Assembly: GCF_014524565.1 (NCBI RefSeq)
Contig: NZ_CP060139.1
Span: 1,929,501 to 1,993,500 of the forward strand
Direction of reading: 5' to 3'
Source of the DNA: Croceimicrobium hydrocarbonivorans
GTDB taxonomy: Bacteria > Bacteroidota > Bacteroidia > Flavobacteriales > Schleiferiaceae
Length of the DNA stretch: 64,000 bases
A program made the translations under genes and the position numbers. Below the pieces are notes generated by a model. It ran no database searches, had not been told where the DNA came from, and was given only the letters and a program-made list of their open reading frames with translations. Positions 8,618 through 15,797 of this stretch are shown here, piece by piece; the stretch's first letter is position 1; every line of letters starts with the position of its first letter.

Positions 8618-8626
8618 TGAAAAATT

Positions 8627-10786
8627 TTAGAACCAGAAGCCCAAACGTACGTAGGCGTAAAGGTCTGGGTGATTGGTGCTACCGGCGATATTTAGCTCCA
8701 GAGGTCCAACCAAAGAATTGTAGCTATAGCCAAGACTATAGCCTCCGAGAATAAAATCATCGTAATCAAAAAGTTCCTCAAAGGTGCTTTCCATACGTCC
8801 GATATTGGCCTTTAGCTGAATGAAGTGATTTTTAAAAGGCTCATAATTGAGATCGGTTCTCAGCATTACCGCATTTCTGCCGCTGAGCTCCATAAAGCGG
8901 TAGCCCACGAAGGGTTCGATATAATTGATATAGGACATTCCCATGCTACCAAAATAGATTCGATAGGGATCATCCAAATTAGGTCCGATGGTAGTGGCGC
9001 CAAAAGCCCGGCTAATTAAGGTCCACTTTGGAGCGATGCTTAGGGCCTGCTTCAGGGAGAAGTCTAAAACCGAACTGGGTTCGCGGAAAACCTCAAAACC
9101 CTGTCTTTCCGAAATAATGCGATAGCGTGCATTGAGCTGGAATCCCTTGCGGGGGAAATTGGCCTCATCGAAGGAATCGAAGTCGATAAAAGCGTAGTAA
9201 TTAATGAAGCCCTTCTGGAAGTTGGGGAAGCTTTCCTGATCAAAATTTTGAATGATGCCAATATCCTCAATTTGCATGCCTCCACCAATGGCATAGGCAT
9301 CGCGCCAGGTAGATTGTAGAAAAAGGTCAAGGGTATAATCCTGATAGATTCGCTCATTTAGGGCCTGCCTATTCAAGTAGTTTTGATAGCGGAAGCGATA
9401 GCTGCGTAGCTTTAAACCCAGAGTAGGAATAAAGCCGCGATCCACAAAGTAGCTGATTTCACCACGGGGCATATCCCCAAGGGCAAAATCAACACTAAGC
9501 CGGGAGTTTTTGAAGAGTAGATTGCGGTTGGTATAATTAACCAGTACCGCTGCATTGTAGTCGTCGCTATAATTAAGGCCTAGTTTTAGGCTCTGAAAAT
9601 AGTGCTGTTCCCGGAGGTTAATATTGAGGATATAGCCGGTGTCAGCAGGAACCAGAGTATAATCGATATTGGTGAAATACTTGGTGCCATAGAGTTGATC
9701 CAAACCTTTCTCAAGTTTATCCACTTCACAAAGCTCAGCTTCGCGAACCCTTAGTTTTCCTTCTACAAAGCTTTGCGTGAGGCTTACTAGGCCATTCACT
9801 TGAATCTTCTTTACGTAAAATTCTTGCTTGGGAGTAGCTTTGATGATCTCTCGCTTAGGTCCTTGGTCTTTTTCGGCTAAGGCACGCAATTCATCCCAAT
9901 GCTCGCGGGCCTCGGCTTCTCCTTTGGCAACAATTTCATCAAAAAGATCAAAAGTGGTTACACCTGCTTCCGGCATTTTAGGAGTAATCCAAATATCAGA
10001 GAGAGCCTCGGAGGCGGTTTTATTGCGGGAGTTTAAAAAGGCGGAAGTTTGTTCCAAAACTCGCACCACAGAGTTCAGGTCATCTCGATCGTTGAGGTAG
10101 TCTTGCATATCTATCCCAATGATATAATCGAGTTCTTTTTCGGCCATAATCTGGATGGGGTAGTTCATAACAACCCCGCCATCGATATACAAACTGTCTT
10201 CAAATAGATATGGAGTAAATAAGGAGGGAAATGCGGAGCTGGCTCGCAAGGCATCTATTAAACGACCATTACTAAATATGCGGGGTTTTCCGGTTTCCAA
10301 ATTAGTGGCTACGCAGTAAAAGGGAATAGGTAATTCTTCGAAATCGATATAAGGATAACTCTGCTGGGTTATGGTGCTGAGCTCCTTCATGATATATTGT
10401 GCAAAATTTACACCGCGCGGAATATGCACCCCTCCGCTATCAATTGGGAAGCTTAACATATAGCGAGAATCAGCCTTACGGTCGAAGAAGCTCAATCGGT
10501 TGCGTGGAACTTCGTTGGTTAGCAGGGCATCCCAATTTACCTGTCCAAGGTAGCTTTCAATTTCGGAGGCACTATAGCCCAGGCTGTACATGGCCCCCAC
10601 AATCGCGCCCATGGATGTACCCCCGATATAGTCGATTTGAATTCCGGCTTCCTCAATTACTTTAAGGGCTCCGATTTGTGCCATGCATTTGGCACCTCCT
10701 CCGCTCAAGACTAAACCAATTTTAAGGTCTTTGTTTTGGGCATTTAGGCTTAGACAAGCCAAAATCAGAAGCAGGGTTTTTTTCAT
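8627..10786 (-). CDS. Patatin-like phospholipase with POTRA and Omp85-type barrel (PlpD-like)
   Basis: The product has 719 residues. A signal peptide (ending LNAQ) is followed by a patatin domain (about 20-300), a POTRA-like domain (about 328-395, starting YVKKIQVNGLVSL) and a C-terminal 16-strand-type barrel ending in LGFWF. The catalytic dyad is present: Ser58 in GTSMG and Asp202 in YIDGGVVMNYP. The oxyanion-hole loop reads GGGAKC, with Cys where the family normally has Gly (GGGxRG). Known relatives are type Vd autotransporters that expose or release a phospholipase A. The start overlaps the uvrC stop (ATGA), so the pair is coupled although functionally unrelated. Confidence 0.9.
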   Translation of the reverse strand: MKKTLLLILACLSLNAQNKDLKIGLVLSGGGAKCMAQIGALKVIEEAGIQIDYIGGTSMGAIVGAMYSLGYSASEIESYLGQVNWDALLTNEVPRNRLSFFDRKADSRYMLSFPIDSGGVHIPRGVNFAQYIMKELSTITQQSYPYIDFEELPIPFYCVATNLETGKPRIFSNGRLIDALRASSAFPSLFTPYLFEDSLYIDGGVVMNYPIQIMAEKELDYIIGIDMQDYLNDRDDLNSVVRVLEQTSAFLNSRNKTASEALSDIWITPKMPEAGVTTFDLFDEIVAKGEAEAREHWDELRALAEKDQGPKREIIKATPKQEFYVKKIQVNGLVSLTQSFVEGKLRVREAELCEVDKLEKGLDQLYGTKYFTNIDYTLVPADTGYILNINLREQHYFQSLKLGLNYSDDYNAAVLVNYTNRNLLFKNSRLSVDFALGDMPRGEISYFVDRGFIPTLGLKLRSYRFRYQNYLNRQALNERIYQDYTLDLFLQSTWRDAYAIGGGMQIEDIGIIQNFDQESFPNFQKGFINYYAFIDFDSFDEANFPRKGFQLNARYRIISERQGFEVFREPSSVLDFSLKQALSIAPKWTLISRAFGATTIGPNLDDPYRIYFGSMGMSYINYIEPFVGYRFMELSGRNAVMLRTDLNYEPFKNHFIQLKANIGRMESTFEELFDYDDFILGGYSLGYSYNSLVGPLELNIAGSTNHPDLYAYVRLGFWF

Positions 10787-12591
10787 TTTCCCTCGGTATC
10801 GGAGTGGTAGTGATTATATATAATTCCCGCACGCTTACTGCCAATTACCTCTTTCAGGTTTTCGCGGCTGGCTTCGCGGATATTCTTTACGCTTTTAAAC
10901 TTCCTCAGAAGCAGTTTTACACTTTCATCGCCAATGCCCTTAATCTCGCTTAGTTCACTCTTAAAGGTGCCCTTGGATCGCCGGTTACGATGATGGGTGA
11001 TACCAAAACGATGCGCCTCATCGCGCAAACGTTGGATTACTTTCAAAGTTTCTGAGCGCTTATCTAAATATAAGGGGTATTTGTCGCCCGGAAAGTATAA
11101 CTCTTCCAATCGTTTAGCGATTCCCAAGATGGCAATTTTTCCTCGGAGATCAAGGTCCTCCAAGGCATTTAAAGCGGATCCTAATTGTCCTTTGCCCCCA
11201 TCAATTACAATTAATTGGGGTAAGGGCTCATCTTCATCTAATAAACGGCGGTACCGTCTAAATACCGCTTCGTACATACTGGCAAAGTCATCAGGGCCTT
11301 CCACCGTTTTGATATTAAAATGACGGTAGTCTTTTTTACTGGGCTTTCCATCTTTAAAAACCACACAGGCTGAAACGGGATTGGTCCCCTGAATATTGGA
11401 GTTGTCGAAACATTCGATATGCCGCGGCTCTACCTTCATGCGCAAATCTTGTTGCATTTGCTTCATGAGGCGTTTCACATGCCGATCGGGGTCTACAATT
11501 TGAATGTTCTTGAGTTTTTCGAGTCGGAAATAACGGCCATTCTTCAGCGAAAGCTCAATTAAGCTTCGCTTGTCTCCCCTCTGGGGGATATGGATTTTCA
11601 CTTCTGGGATTTCCAGATCTACTTCGTGGGAAACAAAGATCTCGCGGGCGGTCGACTTAAAGCGCTGACGCAATTCGGGGATAGCCATTTCCAAAATTCG
11701 GGAATTGCTTTCTTCCAGCTTTTTCTTGAGTTCCAAGGTGTGAGATTGCAGCACGGCGCCATCTACTATTTTGAGCAGGTTTACATATGCGAATTCCGCA
11801 TCGCTGAAAACGGTAAAAACATCCACATTGGTAATTCCCGGGTTCACCACGGTACTTTTGGCTTGATAGCGATCTACGATCTCAAATTTTTCCTTCAGTC
11901 TCTGGGCTTCCTCAAATTGAAGATTCGTGGCGGCAATTTGCATTTGCTCCTGCAGCATTTGCTTCACCTTAGTAAGATGGCCTTTAATAAGCTCGCGGGC
12001 GGATTGCACATCCTTGAGGTAGTCTTCCTCCGATTGTAGTCCTTCACAAGGGCCTTTACAATTGCCAATATGATATTCCAAACAGACCCGGTATTTCCCG
12101 GATTCGATAGCTTCGGGCGATAAATTAAGCTTGCAAGTACGCAAGGGGTATAGTTGGCGGATCAGCCCCAGTACTGTTTTCATCACCTTTACCGAGGCAT
12201 AGGGTCCAAAATATTCACTGCCATCTTTTACCGGGTTCCGAGTTGGGAATATGCGTGGGAAGGGTTCCTTTTTGATGCAAATCCAGGGATAGGTTTTGTC
12301 ATCCTTCAGGTTGATATTATAGCGTGGTTGATACTCTTTAATCAGGTTATTCTCTAAAATCAGAGCATCGAATTCGGTCTCGGTAATGATAGTTTGGATA
12401 TCGGCAATCTTGCTCACCATCACGCGAATGCGGGCGCTGTCATGACCTTTTGTGAAGTAAGAAGAAACTCTTTTCCGAAGATCCTTAGCTTTGCCGATAT
12501 AGAGGATTTTTCCATTCTTATCTAAATGCTGATAGATGCCCGGTTTATTGGGCAAAGTCTTTAAGATATTGGAGATTTTTTCCTCAGGCAT
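10783..12591 (-). CDS. uvrC: Excinuclease ABC subunit C
   Basis: The product has 602 residues, the normal length. It has an N-terminal GIY-YIG nuclease domain (NKPGIYQHLDKNGKILYIGK, near residue 15), a UVR/BC motif near 205-240 for UvrB contact, an RNase H-like second nuclease domain at about 375-540 (HIECFDNSNIQGTNPV, IDGGKGQ), and C-terminal helix-hairpin-helix motifs (LSEIKGIGDESVKLLL). It makes the dual incisions of nucleotide excision repair with UvrA and UvrB. A TATTTTTG -7-like box on the minus strand (12596-12603) lies only five bases before the ATG, so the leader would be very short. Confidence 0.97.
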   Translation of the reverse strand: MPEEKISNILKTLPNKPGIYQHLDKNGKILYIGKAKDLRKRVSSYFTKGHDSARIRVMVSKIADIQTIITETEFDALILENNLIKEYQPRYNINLKDDKTYPWICIKKEPFPRIFPTRNPVKDGSEYFGPYASVKVMKTVLGLIRQLYPLRTCKLNLSPEAIESGKYRVCLEYHIGNCKGPCEGLQSEEDYLKDVQSARELIKGHLTKVKQMLQEQMQIAATNLQFEEAQRLKEKFEIVDRYQAKSTVVNPGITNVDVFTVFSDAEFAYVNLLKIVDGAVLQSHTLELKKKLEESNSRILEMAIPELRQRFKSTAREIFVSHEVDLEIPEVKIHIPQRGDKRSLIELSLKNGRYFRLEKLKNIQIVDPDRHVKRLMKQMQQDLRMKVEPRHIECFDNSNIQGTNPVSACVVFKDGKPSKKDYRHFNIKTVEGPDDFASMYEAVFRRYRRLLDEDEPLPQLIVIDGGKGQLGSALNALEDLDLRGKIAILGIAKRLEELYFPGDKYPLYLDKRSETLKVIQRLRDEAHRFGITHHRNRRSKGTFKSELSEIKGIGDESVKLLLRKFKSVKNIREASRENLKEVIGSKRAGIIYNHYHSDTEGK

Positions 12592-12620
12592 GGAACAAAA
12601 ATACTTAAATGCTGAGCTAA

Positions 12621-13016
12621 ATGACTGAAGTGGTTTGCGCCATTATTTTGAATCCTGAGTCTAAGATATTTGCAGCCCGCCGCGCCCCCGGAAAAAGCTT
12701 TGCCGGCTATTGGGAATTCCCGGGTGGGAAGATTGAAGAGGGCGAAAAGGGAGCCGATGCACTCCAAAGAGAGTTGCAAGAAGAGCTGGGCCTGGATTTA
12801 GAAATAGGTCCCTCCTTACATGCGGTTAATTGGGAAAACAAAACCGGCGTATTTCAATTGGAGGCCTTTATCTGCGAAAGTGATTTGGAAGGTATGGTTC
12901 TCCAGGATCATGATGAATGGGGCTGGTTTGAAATCGAAGATTTATTAGAGATCGAAATGATGATTGCAGACCTGGCTCTTTTACCTTATCTGGATAAATA
13001 CCTAAGTCAGCAATAA
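12621..13016 (+). CDS. Nudix hydrolase, MutT/8-oxo-dGTPase-like
   Basis: The product has 131 residues. It has a complete Nudix box, GGKIEEGEKGADALQREL followed by QEELGL (about residues 36-60), with all metal-binding glutamates. The N-terminal ARRAPGKSFAGYWEFPGG is the MutT-type substrate entry. MutT-like enzymes remove oxidised nucleotides such as 8-oxo-dGTP; CTP pyrophosphohydrolase (NudG-like) is the alternative. It is divergent from uvrC (29-base gap) and convergent with lipB (6-base gap), with no terminator visible between them. Confidence 0.88.
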   Translation: MTEVVCAIILNPESKIFAARRAPGKSFAGYWEFPGGKIEEGEKGADALQRELQEELGLDLEIGPSLHAVNWENKTGVFQLEAFICESDLEGMVLQDHDEWGWFEIEDLLEIEMMIADLALLPYLDKYLSQQ

Positions 13017-13022
13017 AGCCAC

Positions 13023-13709
13023 TTAGATCAGTTCTACCTCAAAAATTTCGCAGAAGTATTGCTTGGCCTTGGCTTCAATTTCGGCCATGTCTACCGGATG
13101 ACCTAATTCGCGTTCCATGGAGGTAACGTCCTTATCGTAAATACCGCAGGGTACAATATGCCCGAAATAAGACAGATCGGTATTTACATTAAAAGCCCAA
13201 CCATGCATAGTTACCCAGCGACTGGCTCTAACTCCGAGGGCTAGAATTTTTCGGGCTTTGTGAGTACCTACATCAAACCATACTCCGGTTTCGCCATCCG
13301 AACGCTCTCCCTTTAAACCATAGTCGGCCAATACCTTAATAAAGACCTCTTCGAGGTAGCGCAGGTATTTATGGATATCGGGGAAGAAGTGATCTAGGTC
13401 CAGAATAGGATATCCCACCAATTGGCCTGGCCCGTGGTACGTGATATCACCACCTCTATTAATAGGGTAGAAAGTAGCCTTTAGGTCTTTGAGCTCTTGC
13501 TCAGAAACCAATAGGTGTTCGCGTTTGCCGCTTTTCCCCAGAGTATAAACATGGGGATGCTCGCAGAAGAGTAAATAGCTCTGCGTGGGCTTTTGCTCCG
13601 CTTCCGGCAATTTGCGGTTTTGGAACTTGCGGTCTACCGTTTCCTGAAATAGTTGTTCTTGATAGTCCCAGGCTTCTTGATAATCAATTAAACCCAGGTC
13701 GCGGAACAG
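13023..13709 (-). CDS. lipB: Octanoyl-[acyl-carrier protein]:protein N-octanoyltransferase (start codon uncertain)
   Basis: LipB moves octanoyl groups from ACP to lipoyl domains, the first step of protein lipoylation. The signature GGDITYHGPGQLVGYPILD is present, with the later GVRASRWVTMHGWAFN and the catalytic Cys in IVPCGI. The nearest usable start codon is a TTG at 13610 (LPEAEQ), but that would discard a conserved LipB N-terminus (FRDLGLIDYQEAWDYQEQLF) encoded in frame just upstream. No ATG, GTG or TTG precedes that region before an in-frame TAA at 13748-13746. I set the start at the CTG at 13709; ATT at 13739 or ATC at 13736 are alternatives. With the CTG start the product has 228 residues and overlaps only the final bases of the upstream isomerase gene. 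Confidence 0.85.
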   Translation of the reverse strand: MFRDLGLIDYQEAWDYQEQLFQETVDRKFQNRKLPEAEQKPTQSYLLFCEHPHVYTLGKSGKREHLLVSEQELKDLKATFYPINRGGDITYHGPGQLVGYPILDLDHFFPDIHKYLRYLEEVFIKVLADYGLKGERSDGETGVWFDVGTHKARKILALGVRASRWVTMHGWAFNVNTDLSYFGHIVPCGIYDKDVTSMERELGHPVDMAEIEAKAKQYFCEIFEVELI

Positions 13710-13717
13710 TACCTGAT

Positions 13718-14707
13718 TTACAGTGGAATTTTTGATAATTCGGATTTAAGGAGATCAATGGATTTGATGTCCATAATATCTACCTGATTTAATTCGGAGA
13801 GGAAATAAGACAACCAATCACCATAATGAATTAAATACAAGGCACGCTCAATATTGTTTGCTCCTTTGCTCTGCAATTCGAAAACATGGGGAGTCTTTTC
13901 GCCAATAATCTCACGAATAATATCCATTCGCTTCAAATTGCGAGGATTGTCGGAGTCATTGCGTAGGAAGAGGCAAGAATACTGATTGCTACCACCTTCC
14001 CAGCCAACTAACTCATTGTGGTTCATTTCGGGCACCTCGGCCTCCCAAGCCAACATTTTGGCGTTTTCGTTTAACTGCTGACGAATTCGAGCAGCAACGC
14101 CAATATAGCCGGCATTGGCCAAAATTTGCACGGTGGTATTTTGCAGCTTTTCCGCTAATTTTTCGGAGTCTTGACGAATATTGTTTTCCTCGGCGTCGAG
14201 GAGTTCAATGGCACCGCTGATTGCAGTTTGTGGATCACTTCCGATTACCCCAAATGCACGCAGATAATAGAGTAAGAAAGTAAAGGGGTAAGCAAACATG
14301 GAACGAGGAGCATTGCCACCAATCATACTTAAGCAATTGTAGCCTTTTTCTTCGGCTATGGCTTTAAGCTGACCGCCAGAGCTAATACAAGCAATCATGG
14401 CTCCTTGCGCTTCCGCTTTAGCTACTGCTTGTAAAGTTTCTTCGGTATTGCCGGAATAAGAACAGGCAATAACTAAAGTATGACGACCCACAAAGGCGGG
14501 GATGTCGTAGTTTTTATTTACGGTAACCGGAACTTTCGCTTCGTTAATCGTTAGATCTAAAATCGTACTACCTCCAATGCCTGATCCACCTAAGCCGGTA
14601 ATCATCACATTTTGAATGGCGCGATCTGGAGCCTTAAATTGAAAATTTTGCAAGGTTTGCAAGGCGTCTTGCAAATGGGCACTAAAACTCGCGATTAAGT
14701 CTTTCAC
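13718..14707 (-). CDS. Bifunctional phosphoglucose/phosphomannose isomerase (SIS-domain)
   Basis: The product has 329 residues. Two SIS modules are visible: the first opens with NVMITGLGGSGIGG (about residue 34), and the second carries EVPEMNHNELVGWEG, the signature of the bact-PGI_C family. The family interconverts glucose-6-P or mannose-6-P with fructose-6-P. The start is a GTG at 14707, overlapping the lspA stop (GTGA). The gene is otherwise canonical. It sits in a compact minus-strand run with lspA upstream and lipB downstream; the roles do not obviously connect. Confidence 0.88.
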   Translation of the reverse strand: MKDLIASFSAHLQDALQTLQNFQFKAPDRAIQNVMITGLGGSGIGGSTILDLTINEAKVPVTVNKNYDIPAFVGRHTLVIACSYSGNTEETLQAVAKAEAQGAMIACISSGGQLKAIAEEKGYNCLSMIGGNAPRSMFAYPFTFLLYYLRAFGVIGSDPQTAISGAIELLDAEENNIRQDSEKLAEKLQNTTVQILANAGYIGVAARIRQQLNENAKMLAWEAEVPEMNHNELVGWEGGSNQYSCLFLRNDSDNPRNLKRMDIIREIIGEKTPHVFELQSKGANNIERALYLIHYGDWLSYFLSELNQVDIMDIKSIDLLKSELSKIPL

Positions 14708-15342
14708 GGTTGCTTGTTTTGGTTTTCAGGCGAAATTTCTTCTTTAGACGAAGTGTCTTCCTCTTTAAAAACGGATTTCTGGTGTAAAATTAAGAGTCCT
14801 ACCCCAGTTGAGATAGCGGCATCCGCTAAATTAAATACCGGCCTAAAGAAAACGAAGTAATCTCCTCCCAGCCATTCGGGTAAATAGCCTTTAAATATGG
14901 GGAAGTAGAACATATCTACCACCTTCCCAAAAAGAAAGGGCGCATAGCCACCATCTGCCGGAAAGGCCTGGGAAATATGATCATAAGTAGAGGCTTCGAA
15001 GATGATTCCGTACAGTGCAGAATCAATAATATTACCGAGGGCACCAGCTAAAATCAGCGCTACCGCCACAATACCCCCAAAGGGGATATCGCGCTTGCTC
15101 AGTTTTTTAAGCCAGAGGAAAATCAGCACCACTGTGGCAATTCGGAATACACTGAGGAGTAACTTACCCCAGGTACCGCCAAATTCGACCCCAAAGGCCA
15201 TGCCCGGATTTTCGGTAAAATGTAAAATGAACCAGTCTGTGATGACCAGATCTTCACCCAGGGTAAAAGAGGTTTTCACCCAAATTTTAAGGGCTTGATC
15301 GAGGATCAGTACACCCAGAATGATCCAAAGTGCTTTTCGCAT
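14704..15342 (-). CDS. lspA: Lipoprotein signal peptidase II
   Basis: The product has 212 residues, longer than the proteobacterial enzyme (about 165) because of an insertion in the second half and a charged C-terminal tail, as in other Bacteroidota. It has four TM segments. The two catalytic Asp motifs are present: GNIIDSALYG and FNLADAAIS. It cleaves the signal peptide of diacylated prolipoproteins at the inner membrane, and the window encodes at least four lipoproteins that would need it. The gene lies one base downstream of the TraR/DksA-like gene. Confidence 0.95.
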   Translation of the reverse strand: MRKALWIILGVLILDQALKIWVKTSFTLGEDLVITDWFILHFTENPGMAFGVEFGGTWGKLLLSVFRIATVVLIFLWLKKLSKRDIPFGGIVAVALILAGALGNIIDSALYGIIFEASTYDHISQAFPADGGYAPFLFGKVVDMFYFPIFKGYLPEWLGGDYFVFFRPVFNLADAAISTGVGLLILHQKSVFKEEDTSSKEEISPENQNKQP

Positions 15343-15343
15343 T

Positions 15344-15721
15344 TTACTGGCGGTTTTTAGCCTCGATGCTTAAGGTTGCGTGAGGTACTAAACGCAGACG
15401 ATCTTTGCTAATGAGCTTACCGGTAACCCGGCAAATACCATAGGTTTTATTCTCGATGCGATTAATTGCATTGTGCAAATCACGAATAAACTTCTCCTGA
15501 CGCGCTGCTAATTGGCTGTTGGCCTCTTTGCTCATGGTATCGCTACCCTCTTCAAATGCTTTAAAAGTAGGAGAGGTATCATCAGTACCATTATTACGGT
15601 CGTTGGCGAAGTTTTCTTTTAATACTGCCAAGTCGGCTTCGGCTTTTTCGATTTTAGCCAGGATAATTTGACGGAACTCATCCAGTTCTTCGTCACTATA
15701 TCTCATTTTTTCTTCGCTCAT
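15344..15721 (-). CDS. TraR/DksA family protein, single-Cys Bacteroidota type
   Basis: The product has 125 residues. An N-terminal coiled coil (about 10-90) is followed by the zf-dskA-like end YGICRVTGKLISKDRLRLVP. Only one Cys remains of the four that bind zinc in DksA, so a zinc finger is unlikely; this form is common in Bacteroidota. The family binds the secondary channel of RNA polymerase, but the exact role of this subtype is not established. It probably has its own promoter (15780-15787) and leads into lspA. Confidence 0.8.
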   Translation of the reverse strand: MSEEKMRYSDEELDEFRQIILAKIEKAEADLAVLKENFANDRNNGTDDTSPTFKAFEEGSDTMSKEANSQLAARQEKFIRDLHNAINRIENKTYGICRVTGKLISKDRLRLVPHATLSIEAKNRQ

Positions 15722-15779
15722 AATGCGTTGAAATTAAAATAGTTGCGTTACGGGACCTAGCCCGTTTTTTAGAATTTGC

Positions 15780-15787
15780 CAAATATA
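15780..15787 (-). promoter_or_regulatory. -7 box upstream of the TraR/DksA-like gene
   Basis: The minus strand reads TATATTTG, an exact TAnnTTTG match, 58 bases upstream of the ATG at 15721 and just past the ileS stop. A small dyad (ACGGG/CCCGT, 15750-15765) lies in the predicted leader. Confidence 0.45.
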
Positions 15788-15797
15788 GAAAAATCCC

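Noticed and set aside
11590-12039. 149-codon open frame on the plus strand inside uvrC
   Set aside because: It lies fully antisense to a well-conserved gene and has no recognisable domain or plausible start context.
15750-15770. Hairpin ACGGG/CCCGT with a T-run as an ileS terminator
   Set aside because: The T-run is on the plus strand, but ileS is transcribed from the minus strand. No plus-strand transcript is known here.
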